DNA of 64,000 nucleotides from Balanoglossus misakiensis. Taxonomy: Eukaryota; Hemichordata. The notes under the pieces were generated by a model, which was not told where the DNA came from, did no database searches, and saw only the letters and a list, made by a program, of their open reading frames with translations. The DNA lies in assembly GCA_040954595.2 (NCBI GenBank), contig CM082576.2:9734001-9798000 (forward strand). The letters are read 5' to 3'. Positions 26,773 to 39,498 of the stretch are shown one piece after another (positions within the stretch are counted from its first letter, which is position 1; every line of letters starts with the position of its first letter). Position numbers and translations under genes: made by a program.

Positions 26773-29700
26773 CTGACTGGCTGTCTACATCGATTAGTTC
26801 CCGTGTGTGAACACGGGAGCTGAAAACCAGTGGCCACCATCCAAATAATTACGTTTTACTGCCAGTTTACCTCAAATAAACCAATGTTTGAAATTAAAAG
26901 TAACCGACAACCTCCCTGTAAGCTCTAAGGGGAAAGGAAACCGAAATGTTGATTTTTTTTCTACTAGTGCGTACATCACAAAATATGACCACAGCGCATT
27001 TGTCCCGAACGTCGAATACTGATTGAGACGTGCAGTGCAACTGCAGAAGTCTCTCCGTCTCGGGTCTAGTCATCATCCGCTGATAAACCCACGGCATGCT
27101 CGAGGCCATAACTGTGTCATGAAGACAGAATTACAACCGAATTCCCTGCTCGTAATAATGTCAATGAAATTGTTGGCTTGCCCTCGCAAGCGAGGCGTTT
27201 ATCTGATGCATTCACATCCAGGAGTATTTTATGGCTTCACTTTGAAATTTCGGGATGACGTTTGGGATAGCAGAATCTTGATTGAAAATGAATAATAAAT
27301 GGTTGCGAAGGCAGCGCGTGTGCCCAAAGGCAATTCAAAAGTCTATACGACGCCGGATCAACCCATGACTTAAAACTATAATACACAGTATTACATGACA
27401 CCACGAAAAGTAAACATTGGAAATTAATGTTTTATTTAAATCATGGGCCCGAGTATGATGAAATAAAGGCGTATTGGGAAAAGCAATTTTTCTATACCGT
27501 TCTTGTAATAGTGCTTTGGGGGATGTTTTGTTGGTCATGAAAATGGCCATAAAAGTAGACTGCCATACCTTCTTGTGTAGTTTAGGGGTCACCTGAGTTG
27601 TCGTAAAAGCTCTGAATCACCCAAGCAGTCCTGTGCCAGGATTAACGGTTCCGGTCAACAGACAGTAGGCTACACTCCTTGAATATTCGTTTAGTCGGGG
27701 GCAATATGCTATGACTAGTATACAATCGTCCGGGCGTGTTTGTCACCATAACTCTATCGTCAGAACCGACACATCCCTTTCAAATATATTCATGGGATCA
27801 TAGTTCAGATCAAGATGGGTTTCGAGTGAACGCCTTTTACAGCATAGCGTCGACTTATAAATTCAACATGGAAATCCAGATTGACTCGGATACTTAAATT
27901 GAACCACATATTCTGCCCTTTCATTTTAAGTCGGGGGATATCTACTTGATTGCGATTTGTAAGCCTCTTTTGGTGACGTCATTTTCTGAAAGGAAAACGT
28001 AAGACTCGGCTAGGAACTCTCTCTTTTGTTGGTGTATTCTGCCAAATCCGACTCAGTTTGCACTTTCCCTGTAATAACGGCTTGAAATCTCACAAATACT
28101 GATCGCATCTTCTCTCTCGCGCGCGAAATGATGGTTTAAAGGAATAGAACTTCTCACAATTTGCACAAAGTGCCTGGCCAGGTGTAATCCCTTTGTCGCG
28201 TGGAACGTATTAGTTTGGGTATTGTATGAAAGCAACAGCGAACAGAGCCCACAATAAGAAGCTCCCTATTCATCTTTATGTTGTCGCGCGCGCATCTGCT
28301 CGTTTCATTTTCAAGCAAACTGCTGTCCCTTTTACGGCTTCTGAGGAAAGGACGGCTTTTGCGGATTTCAGAGGATTCCGTACACTGTAACAGTGTTATG
28401 ACACGTTCGCAGGGAAGATTCAATAGCAGTACGCGTGTGCTGGGAGGGGAAGGTATTTCCTTTCGACGGACTTGATGAGTATATGCGACAGAACATCCGA
28501 GGTCACCGCGTGGTACTGGGCAATCAGATTTTTATCAGGAAGCCCTACAAAGATGATGTACTGCAACAGCATTCCGTTTAACGTTCTCACTTAACAATAT
28601 TGATTGTTTACAAAGGTATCTGTATAATTGACGATTCCCCAATGCAGAAAACGCTCAGATCGAAACATATCGTTGTTTAGTTTAAAACGGAGATTAGAGC
28701 GAGAGTGAGCGCGGTCTTTCGTTTGTCATAAAGTTGGGCAACGTCTGCTATGACCATTCCAGTCCTCTGTATCATCCGAGCATTTATGAAAAGCTGTTAT
28801 ATCGATTTAAGAATACACAAGATTGCGGTTATGTCTTGATGCCAGTGGAAAGAAACACGTTATGCAGCAGTGCATCTCAGTTTTTATACTCACAAAAAGG
28901 GCCGAGGATCTGGTCCCGTGATGGAGAAATTTGGAGCAGCAGCATTAGCCGCACTAAAGCAGCGATATTCCAGGCAGGTATTGCGTCGAGCAGCGACAAT
29001 TGAAAGTTAATTTTGAAAATGAATAAAAATGTACCTAAACCCCTTGGTGATACAGACGAGAATGCATCGGCAACCGAGGCAATTTCACGGGGCATTATCA
29101 CACCGGCGAATAAATGCAAAATATGTTAATGTGCATTTATGCATTTCAGAAACGATTTCATTTCATAATGGCTTAATCAGTTCCTTTTCTCATTCCGTTT
29201 CTCCATATACCCAATTAACTCCCCATCGAATATGATATCGGCGGAGCTCGAGTCTCGTCGCGCTAAATGCAAATTCTTGCCGACCCGGCCCCTCCCCCAA
29301 AGACTTCTGCGTCAGAATCTAATTCACGTCCTATTCTGATACCTTCAAGGTCTCGCCAAATTTTCTTCATCAAATTATGGTATTGGAAATTCTGCTTATT
29401 TATACCCGGGGCGAAGTATTATTTCCATTAAGACGCTGTGTCAAGGAAGTTTCTTTAAGGTCTGTGCATTGACCATGCACCGTTTCAGTATTTGGAGATA
29501 TTTAGAGATGTCGATTTACAAGACATACATCGTACCAAAAGACATTTCTCAATTTCTTGTGAAAATATGCTAATTTGCGTATTATTTAATGAAATGTCTG
29601 CAATTAGTGATATAAATCCACTGAGAGTTCCTGACCCAATTTGGTGAAGGCTTGCTACAGATATTAATCTCAGCGGGAGTATTGCCAACTGACTTTTCAT

Positions 29701-31493
29701 TTGCATGTTTAATTCGGCTTTGACTTAGGGATGTTTGCCGCACTACTGGGACAAGAGTTTTTGAAACTTGCCTGCAATAACATAATACAGTTACTGTAGT
29801 GATCCATATCAGAATATAATGACGCATAATAGTTTAACCACGGGGCATATTCAGTCGACTCCTCGTCAGGTTTCATGGACATTCGACGTGTTTATGACTC
29901 TGTCTCTTGCACTCGCCGCAGATGATCTGGCCCAGTAAATTCTAAAGGAGAGAAAACACCTTCATAATTACACTGTATATCATTTTCTCTAATTGGCTTT
30001 CGGTGCTCTTTGTATTTCAACATTTTACCCGCGAATAACCATTTCACCACCACGGTTTGCTCCACAGCATTGTTTGCTATGGTAAAGTTGGACCTCTAGA
30101 CAGAGAAATGGGGGTGGAAGGGTTAATAGTAGAACTGCGGTTTGTATGAGACCAACGTTCTTGTGGCACATTCACATCACACACTTGACTGTCGCTCCGC
30201 GTCGACAAACAGAAGAGAGTCGGGCGTGATTAGGTCGCTCGCACTGTCGACTAAAATTAATGGTAATTTCATTTCCATTTTTCGTCTCATCTCGGCAAAC
30301 TTATTTCCAAATTCATCAATAGCTCATTAACATCTGTGTCGCTGAGTGTCATTAGTGACATTTGCCGTTGATCCGAACCGAACGAGTGAAATTGCCAATT
30401 TAATTGCTCGACTGTCACACGTGATATCCTGGGAATAAAATCCCCCCGATTAAAAGATTATTCCCTCAATTTGTCAACACTTAACCTCCGAGAGAGGAGT
30501 ATTTTTTTCTAATACCCTACGTTCATCGCAACGAATGTTTGTAAATCCCGGCGTATGGTTTGTCCGACGTCACAGGGAGTAATGATACAAGCATCACGTG
30601 ACAGAAAGAGGAGAGAACATTCGAAATTTAAACCGCGTGTAGCCGAAAACACCCGAAAAGTTTAGTCATTTTAAAACACTTCTTTTAGTATGTGAACAGT
30701 GTCGAATCATTTTTTGAAAAATGACCATTTTCATTGGTCGTTGTGCACATCAAAGATGCCAATCAACATGAAAACTATTATTCCAATATCTGCCCTGTCA
30801 AAATCTCTAATAAAAATCGGTTGTCAAAAAACTTCCCATTATAACCATCCGGGACAAAACAATTATTGTTTATTTGTCATTTTCTGCTTCGGTTAATTTT
30901 ACCTCTGTTCCAAATTCAATTGATAACATAGCGGAATCACATTTACATCAAAGAAATATGATTGGTTGTATACGCGCACGAACCTCATAGCGTATTTTCT
31001 TCCAGACTATTAAGTTACTGCACGTGTTTTATTCTTCCACGGGCCAAATGAAATTAAATTTCATGACCGAAGCAGTTGTCTAATGATACTTTGCAAGTTA
31101 AATACTCGAAATTAATTTACTAAATGCATGTCACTGTTTTTATTTGTTCCAGTCAGTTCATTCTGTTCTTTATGTGTTCTGTCTAATTCGGAGATATTGA
31201 ACTCTGAGATTGAAATTGGAATGCAAATTCCAGATAAACCCAGGGCATTGCGGAATACATGTGAATAGCACTCGAAGTTCGTTCGATGATATTTCCCCTG
31301 GTACAATCCATGAAACGCGTCCCATCGTCTTACGAATATCGCTTGCGTATATAATTTGCAAAAACAGCCAGACAGTTTTGCATGTCACAATTCCCATTCT
31401 AAATCACGACCCTCCCTCATTTTGTAAAATGCGACCCTCCAAGGCAAAGTTGTGAACTATGACACAGACACCCCGGTCGGATTTTCTCCGTTG

Positions 31494-31508
31494 CCCCCCC
31501 CCCCCCCC
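31494..31508. repeat. Poly-C tract (C15)
   Basis: Fifteen consecutive C in the proposed TMEM151 intron. Confidence 0.95.
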
Positions 31509-33994
31509 ACCTAGTAAAAAGTGTAAACTCCCTAACCTCCGTATGTACCTGGCAGAAGCCGCATTTCACCGACCTAATGGCTGCCAAGATGAGTCATTCA
31601 AATACAACTTAAAATTTAAGACAGGACTGGACATCTTCTGCTCGATAATTCTGTTAGATTCAACTCCTTGTTAAGAATTACGCCCACGTGTTTTGAGGGA
31701 AAACTGTTTCCATCCAAGACGAAGGACCTGCGACCTTAATAATGTGTAATAGTATTAAACAAATAATTTAAATCGAAGATATCGTGGGAACTGTGCCCGT
31801 GTAAGAAGACGAGTCCATTAGGACTTGTCAACATCAATAATATCGATGGTGTTTCGTAAATATAAAATTAAGACGTTGACACACGTCGTTTTTTTTAAAG
31901 AATAAGACCTGATGAATTATTCAATTTAAATGACAGTTTTTGATAATGGAAGTGTATACTATGTGAGTAATGGTCGTGTTGTGATTTCAGGGCGATAATT
32001 ATCATACATCGCGACGTGGCGCCTATGTCATAAAAGCCAGCGACTCAATCAGCAGAAATAACGTCTTTACGATTAATGTATAAAAACAGGATGAAATAAA
32101 AACAATCAAAACGTCGTAAAAACGTATTCCTATTTCCACATCACATTTACAAATGTGCGGGTACTAAATATTTATCGCCCGGAGGAGTGGGATTTTACCG
32201 ACGCTGGAAACATTTTCATAAAAATCGTTGCTGTCTGCTGATGCAGTGAACATATGAGAATATTATAGTGCAAGTCGAACTGGAGAAATCTGTAGGAGCC
32301 GGCGGAAATCTGCATCGTTATCGCTCCTTTTGTGATGAGAATTCGCGGTTTTGATCACCTGGGTCATTATGCATCCAAGTCTACCTGCTGTAATAACGGT
32401 GTTATAAATATACAGAACAGCAGAAGAGAAAGACCTTCATTCAATATTCACGGATTTAATGATTACCAGACAGTTGTGTGTTTTCTTCACTCAATTGCAT
32501 CCTCAATGGCCGTAAAAAATTATTCTTGATTGGCTTACATATGTCGAACGACTATATTCCCATATCCAGTTCTGCGTGGAAACAGTTTAACCCATCAGTG
32601 TACTGCCACCGATCGGGATGGCTTCGGTGAGATAAATTTCATCTCTGCGTGGATGAAATGATAAAATATTTATAAACCCGATGAAGAATTCATGTCTCTT
32701 CAGATACATTATCGCTCTCTTCTCGGCGTTTTTAGACTCCATTCGGGCAGGGCAATTTATTGATTTATATTGTGGACTATTTTGCCAGCGAGATGAAGAG
32801 GGGCTTTATCGGAGGATTACACGGAAAGCAAAGCACGCGTGATCGATTGCTTCGGTAGATTGGTCATTTATTTTCTGCAAGGAATAGGTGATGACGGATT
32901 AGTGAGCGCCAGTAAGAACCACTTTAACACCGCACAGTCAGCGCCGACCCGGATTCTACCCCACACGTCATTTCTGCAAATGGCGGAAACGACGCACTGC
33001 GCTTGCGCACAGGAAATACACCTTCACTCCGACACTCGGCGAAATAGTTGTGAAACGCAGCCCCTGTTTGATGTGTTTTGAAACGCCTGTGGCATAACGC
33101 CATTTGAAGGATCATTGGATGATGTGATAAGTTGATAAGTTTCTATGGAGTATTACAATTTTCTCAGGGAACCACCCATCCCGTGATTTTGTACATATTG
33201 CACCATAAGCTTATGACAAATGTATTCTTTCTTCAACAAACATAACCAAGAACATAACTGTTTAAAAGTATTATTACCGTATTGTCACTTTCGCGCGAAG
33301 TGGAAATTGCTGAGACATGGTCTTGGCCAAGTAATAGTAATGATTTCACCAGAAAAACAGTAAAAAGTGTAGGCGTCTTACGCGAGGTCTCCCCCCTGAA
33401 TCGCACAAGAAATCCGGAATACTGTTCAATTTAGATCTGTGTTAACTCTGGCCAAACCTGTGTATGGGCCTCGCGCGGTAGTTTACAACATCGTAGTACA
33501 CGACACAATCATTTTACATGTAAAATGTAATGCCCCGATCACGTGACCGGCATATCTATTGCCAGCACTCAGACGCTTTAGGGAGACACTCACGTTTTTT
33601 TTGCATCTAAAATATTCATGAATTTATCGTCACACCATTTCTAGACCAAACACACTCTTTCGCGATGCAGTTGTTCATTCAAAGACTGGTTTTAACCAGA
33701 AGTAAAGTCTACTGTTGGGAGATTGCGCGTCGTGCCACGGATAACCGAAATTAACGACGCCTAAAATGTGGAGGGACAATGCTCCCGCGGTGAACCAAAT
33801 TTTCTTTCAGAAAAAGCCCGCCCATCTTCATTTCCCTCCGTGGCACGTATCAGTAATTCTACCAAACTTCGGCTGAATTGTTCGGAAAATGGGAAAGTTG
33901 AACATCTTCAAAATACCGGAAGCAGAAAATCCGCTATAGAAAAGAACGATGAGAAATTGCACGTTCAGCAATCGTAAGCTATTGGGGTATTGCC

Positions 33995-34567
33995 TCACAT
34001 ATGATATACACAGGCTTTGTAGACAGGCCGAATCCTAAACAGTTCAACATGCTTCAGGGACGCCCTACAAGAAACGGTAGCTGATACACACAGAAAAAAA
34101 AAACATTTACAGAAAATGTCACAGGTTATAGCTACTGTCTGCCTGACAAGGCACGGCGATCCTGGATATTGAGTTAAGAAATATGCAGTAATCCTGTTAC
34201 TCGCGATATTCAGACATAATAAATCTCGGGTCGCCATTTCCTTGAAGGTTGTTAGGGACCGATCACGTGAGTTGTAAACATTTTGGCTCTCACTGAACCC
34301 ACTCTCCGTTGACAGGAAAGAAGGCAGCGATAGATGGTCATCCATGAGAAGCATGTCCTGTCTTTTATGAAGGAAATGCGAGCTAGCAAATGTCAGACGA
34401 GGAATGGTGTTGTTACGCTTGTATTCTTTCGCCTGTAACGCTTGCTGATTACAGAAAGCCCACAGGCGCGCGATCAGAAGGAGCTGATGTTTGCGGCCCA
34501 TCAGTGCGAAAAACGTGCACACTAAAAGGGTTGTAAAGCAGAGATTTCCCAAGAAAAGAAACAACAT
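33995..34567 (-). CDS. Hypothetical open frame, 190 codons, no family recognised
   Basis: This is the longest unexplained open frame in the window. It starts with a true ATG and a hydrophobic N-terminus (MLFLFLGNLCFTTLLVCTFF), like a signal peptide or membrane anchor, and has a second hydrophobic patch near residues 155-165. I see no motif, no matching splice structure and no promoter or poly(A) signal that clearly belongs to it. Random frames of this size are uncommon but possible over tens of kilobases. It would lie antisense within the TMEM151 intron. Treat it as a candidate only. Confidence 0.12.
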   Translation of the reverse strand: MLFLFLGNLCFTTLLVCTFFALMGRKHQLLLIARLWAFCNQQALQAKEYKRNNTIPRLTFASSHFLHKRQDMLLMDDHLSLPSFLSTESGFSESQNVYNSRDRSLTTFKEMATRDLLCLNIASNRITAYFLTQYPGSPCLVRQTVAITCDIFCKCFFFLCVSATVSCRASLKHVELFRIRPVYKACVYHM

Positions 34568-37500
34568 AATAGCGAATGGTAAAATGCATAATGATAAGTC
34601 ATTTATCGTACCTCGAGGTGTACTTACACAAATTCGCCGTGTACTCTGTATACGCTAATGCCTTTCACAACACGCTTCGCAGTATTTTCACAATAAATTC
34701 TCGGAATTTAGATTTTGGGTTTGAACGCGCAAGCCAACGAGAAATCTAGTCACTCTGTAAGGTTGCTGATAAACTGCTTAATGTTGGTGCCACGCTTTAG
34801 CTGTGGCTCGCAAAAAAAAGTAATCTTCTTAAACGTTCTTATTGCTCAAAGGGTCATTTCCGAAACACCGTTATTCATCAGGGGGAGATAGGGTGGGAGA
34901 GAGACACATAATTCTCATTCGGCATAGAAGATGAGATGCTCGGGGTTTTATGATAATACGTTTCTTCAAGGTAACATTTCGTGTGATGGAGAATACCCTC
35001 GACGTGAGATGTTCCTTGAAGACCGTTTGGAAAATTGACCCCATCTTCAGTAACCACTCCATGAAATACAGACCAACTCTTTGCGTGTTTTGCTGTTATT
35101 AATGAGAGCTCACGTCCGACCTCTCGCATCATCACCCTGCATTCATTCACGAACATCTACATTCGCCGGCTAATTTACACAAATAGCGAATATATTTTGT
35201 GTTTCAAGTGAGAGTCAGGCGTTTGAGTTTTTATCGAGGTGAGCAAACTCGTCTGTTTGACGACTGGGGTGGAATGTTACAGGCCATTGAACTTCGTCGC
35301 CATCAATCTCGTGCAAATCTCGCTCGTAGAATTCACTCATTATTCACGAATTATAATTATGTGTCACAGTTGTCTCGACCCATGATACAATTGCAATGTT
35401 GTACCACCTGGTCGTATTTCAGTATGTAAATATATCATCTTTCGTTTTCTACCGTTCCACCGTTCTATTACCTATATGTGCACAGTTATGGGGAAATGTA
35501 ATTCGAGAAGGGTTTTCTGACAAAAAGAAATATTTTGTAAGGGCAGAACAAAAATGGGGGTTTGGGATGGGCTTCGCAGCTTTATTCTTGAATTTGGAGC
35601 GCTGTATTTCCAATCGCTTTATAAAATTAAGCTTAAAATCGAGAGAAATGTCATCAAAATGCGAAACGCGTTTTCTTTACACGGGATCTGAAAAGTAACT
35701 GAGGGAAAAGTCGGTGAAGGAAAGAAAAGGTTTGTTCGGCTTTTGAGTCCGCGAAGCAAATGTTTCCTCCGGATCCTCGAAGATTGAAGCATGTACAGGA
35801 AGCTACCCATTTACGAGAGGTCAGATGAAGTTGTTATGCAAATATGGGAATCTTTTTGTCCAAAGCCTGTTTGAGTCAAAGCATGCGCAGACCAGTTGTG
35901 TGAGGCAAATAGCAAATAACAACGCTTTCTAGTGAAAGGACCAGCTTTATCAAATTTGGTCTTGGAAAGTTTGTGTTTAAGTCAACGCGTTAATACATGT
36001 AAAATTTCAATATAATATTTGTGTTGTATTACTGTGTTTAGGGCGGGGCATTATTGAATGCCACGCCCTTTTACGACTCAAGATGGCGGATGGTGACCTT
36101 CCATGTGCGAACTAGATTCTGCTTGTTTGACTTGCTGAGTTTCATCTCTGATCCAGCCTAGCTATCTCAAGAGCTGTAATGAACTTTTCTACCCGCGAGG
36201 CAAACAGTGATTACACCATTGTGGACGACAAATTGCCCGCTGTAAAATAGGACTGCAATGACGTTTCCACATGAGCTGAATTCACCACACCAAATCATTT
36301 CAGGATCGTTATAAATCCTGTCGAATTTCTTATTCCGGCCGAAATTATCGACTTAAATCAGCGCCGAGCCGTCAAATTATCATTTTGTGACCGCGGAATG
36401 TTTTGTCTCTGTTGGAGACATCATTATTCGCCTGTTATTAGTAGCTGTGTGCCGCGGCAAGACCCAAAAACAAAATTTGTTAAAGGTGGCTGTGCCAACT
36501 GCACAGCGTGGTGTTTGAGGCAGTCATCAAGAAAACGCCTTCCTCGGGCGCTATTTCTGCGAATGGTGTCAAGCTCACGAAGTTTGCTATAAACCAGAAT
36601 GGATTTAAATCCCAGCAGAGATCGTTCTGGATTTTTTATCTGGGCAGTCGATTTCTTCAAAAGCGATGTTCTGAGAAATGTTTTTCACTACATTGTTATC
36701 TCATGCACGTCCCCTTTTACGTCAGGCTGTAGCGAGTCTGGAATCTCCCGGCGACAACCATTCCTATTTATTAGCTAATACAATTTCAAAACAACGCTGT
36801 CGGGAAGGTGGCAACCCTTTACGACGAGGAACCGAGAAATAAACATTGATTAGACCACTGTGATTAAACTCAGGATTTTTTGCTGGCATCATTATTATAC
36901 GCGCTTCAGGTAGTCCCCTTGACTGGCGGCTCCGTTGAAGATCTTATAGAAGAAATATTTCACCTCCGATAAGGTAAACCATGGGCCTTTCGTCCCAACT
37001 GAATAGTCGCCTTTCCAAGCGACTTAGTTTGTTTTCAGTACTGGTTTAAATCTCCCTTATCGTGGCGACAGCCCGCGGGGCTGCCCATACAAAGCTTCGA
37101 GAAAAAAATCCACCCAGATTAAAGAAGAGATTTCTCCTTCAGGGTATTTAAACAAATGTAATCAGATGTCTTTTTTCATGCGATGGGCGTCTTCAGACAA
37201 ATACAATTATTAAGCTGTCCGGGTTTGCGTGCATCGTTGGAAACTCTTCAGCCGGCATTCGAAGGCCATGTAACCTTTCATGTTATCGATGAAATGGGCA
37301 ACTCAATTCTCAAATGAGTTCCTGATAGATTCATTTGCTGACAAGATTGAATCAGAATTCTTCGTGTATATACTAATCCGTCAGTCCTACGATCCCCGTG
37401 TTGACTTTCCTGCAGGGATTAGGCACAACCACACTACCGATATTTGTTCCCACTGAAAAAAAATCCGTTTTTCTCCACGTGAATCTTGTGAATTGTAAAT

Positions 37501-38084
37501 TAACGAGAAAAGACATGCAACAGGCCTGGGGTGGTCATTATCTGGGAACATATATGGTTAGATTATCACCGTCATTCGGATGGCGGAAAAGAATACACGC
37601 TCAATTTTTGAGTTTCCATCAGGGCACACACCTCTTTACATTGTAATGACTATGCGCCTACCCTTCGGGTTGGGATGTGGCCGAGTGTTATTTTATTTGG
37701 CGGCATCTCTTTGCTACTTACATTTGCAATTGGTGCGATAGCATTGCGATTTTGAATCTGACGGAAATGTTTGAGTACGCAATGAATTTTCCATGAGCCA
37801 ATATTGGATTACATGTGCGCCGTTTGTTTTCAGGCAGCGCCAAATATCCTTCATGATCCATCCACGATTAATGAGACTGTGACACTGTCATGCTTGACTT
37901 TGATGGGGACAGTTTAATCACTAAATCGTTTCAGATGAAAATAAAAGGGGACTGGAAAATTCACAGTTGGGCGAAAGACATTACGAAACGCATCTGTCAT
38001 TTTGTTGGTTTATTTACTTCCCTATAATTTATACAGGGTATATACGGAAAAAATTTGTTAACGATTTTCCCGTTTTTCTTTCAG

Positions 38085-39401
38085 ACTCGTCCTATTCGCC
38101 AAAGCTTTTGTGGTTCCTTACGTCGTGACACTCATTGGAAATGCTTGATATTGACCTTGCTTATATACGCCAGTCTCGGTATCATTGCCTGGTGTCGACT
38201 AACAACGGTGACCATGTTGGCCTACAACTACCGCGGTGTGTCGCAGCCCATCGTCGGTAGCCCCTGCGATGACGGCTACATTTACATACCGATCGCCTTC
38301 CTCATCCTGATCTACATGGTTTACTTGATAGAGTGTTGGCACTGCCACACCCGCGTCGAGCTTCAGTACAAGGAGGACGTCGGTGTTGTGTACGACATGC
38401 TCCAGCGGATGAAGGAGTCCTACCCGGTGGTCTGGTGGAGGGTCATATGCTACCATTATGTTCGACGGACTAGACAAGTCACCCGCTACAGGAACGGGGA
38501 CGCCTACACGTCCACGCAGGAGTACTACGAGCGCGTGAACTCGCACTCGGCCCTGGGAGCGTTCGATTTCTCCGACTGCGGAGTGAAGGACATCTCCAAG
38601 GACATAGTCGGGCTCGAAGATTACCCGGCCACCAAGATCAAATTTACCAAAAGTTTCATATTCGCGAACGAGGAGGCGGAAAACGACTACCTAGCCCAGC
38701 GCTCGAGATTCTTCGGCGAGAACGAGGGCCGGGATGATTACATGGAGACGCGCGAAGGAATGAATCTCAGCGATTTGGATTTTAAAGAGCACATGATTGC
38801 GTTCGCCGAGTCGAACTCGCTTCCTTGGTACGTGTCGCTGATTCTGTTTTGGAGTCTTTCCATCTGTCTGTTATCATGGCCACTCCGTGTCTTAATAGAG
38901 TACAAGACGGCTTACGTTCACTATCAGCTCGAGAAGCTGTTTGGCACCAATTACTCAACTTATTCTTCCATGGAGAATTGGAACGGCAGCATCCAGCTGC
39001 CGCGAGACGCTACGGTGACCAGCAGTCGCAGTCTGGAGCTGCGGATCCGAAACAACCATCACATCGTGCCCAGCTACTCTGAGGCGCTTTTGATGGACGC
39101 TGCCAACGGGAACGTCTTACGTCACAGCTCTTCTTCGCGGGGGATCCTTACCAACGGCCAGGCCGTCCCGCTTGCTCGGGTGGAGCATGACCAGGAGGAA
39201 GACGCCGACGATCTATACGACGAAACGTCGCCAATAATGGAGTCCCAGCGGGACGGGGCGAGGATGCAGGAACGGGGTGTTGAACTCAACATTCCCAATG
39301 ACTCGCCCCCGGGTTACGATGTTGCTTTAAACATGATGATGCCCGCACGACAGTCGACAGAGGAGGCATATTGCACAGTACCAATCGAAACCTCACTTTA
39401 A
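38085..39401 (+). CDS. Transmembrane protein 151 (TMEM151), main exon
   Basis: This exon codes for 438 residues ending at TAA. With the proposed first exon the protein is 448 aa, shorter than my recollection of human TMEM151A (468) and TMEM151B (566). Conserved blocks include SHWKC-like DTHWKCLILTLLIYA, ECWHCHTR, YHYVRRTRQVTRYRNGDAY (residues 133-151), FTKSFIFANEEAENDYLAQR, GENEGRDDYMETREGM and VPSYSEALLMD. Hydrophobic spans near residues 31-48, 75-93 and 259-278 suggest three membrane passes. The C-terminal tail is acidic and holds a PPGY motif (418-421) and a final ETSL. The vertebrate proteins are mainly neural and of unclear molecular function. The acceptor at 38084 is strong, and the leading TTG and hydrophobic stretch at 38055-38084 are intron sequence, not coding. 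It is isolated in a gene-poor domain, convergent with DRC5. Confidence 0.96.
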   Translation, partial: TRPIRQSFCGSLRRDTHWKCLILTLLIYASLGIIAWCRLTTVTMLAYNYRGVSQPIVGSPCDDGYIYIPIAFLILIYMVYLIECWHCHTRVELQYKEDVGVVYDMLQRMKESYPVVWWRVICYHYVRRTRQVTRYRNGDAYTSTQEYYERVNSHSALGAFDFSDCGVKDISKDIVGLEDYPATKIKFTKSFIFANEEAENDYLAQRSRFFGENEGRDDYMETREGMNLSDLDFKEHMIAFAESNSLPWYVSLILFWSLSICLLSWPLRVLIEYKTAYVHYQLEKLFGTNYSTYSSMENWNGSIQLPRDATVTSSRSLELRIRNNHHIVPSYSEALLMDAANGNVLRHSSSSRGILTNGQAVPLARVEHDQEEDADDLYDETSPIMESQRDGARMQERGVELNIPNDSPPGYDVALNMMMPARQSTEEAYCTVPIETSL

Positions 39402-39492
39402 ACAAAAGACTGCATATATCTGGTTGTCTTATAAATTCATATGCAAACGTTGAAGGTTTTTTGCAAGCCATTTATTTGCCACAAATCAAACT

Positions 39493-39498
39493 AATAAA
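39493..39498 (+). terminator. Possible polyadenylation signal of TMEM151
   Basis: AATAAA 92 bases after the stop codon. A second one at 40070-40075 is an alternative. Confidence 0.5.

Larger units (their letters stand above)
21690..38084 (+). other. Long intron of TMEM151 (proposed)
   Basis: This 16.4 kb stretch runs between the GTGAGT donor at 21690 and the acceptor (ttttctttcag) ending at 38084. I recognise no other gene inside it. It stays CpG-rich, unlike the introns of the flanking genes. It contains an 18-base palindrome (24441-24458), a triple 20-base tandem repeat (24581-24640), a C15 run and one 190-codon minus-strand open frame (33995-34567). Long first introns of this kind often hold enhancers; that is inference here. 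Confidence 0.55.

Noticed and set aside
36042-36120. GC-box and AAGATGGCGGA (YY1-like) with an ATG, considered as an alternative TMEM151 first exon
   Set aside because: The frame from this ATG hits TAG after ten codons and has no phase-0 GT donor before it. The 21660 exon fits better.
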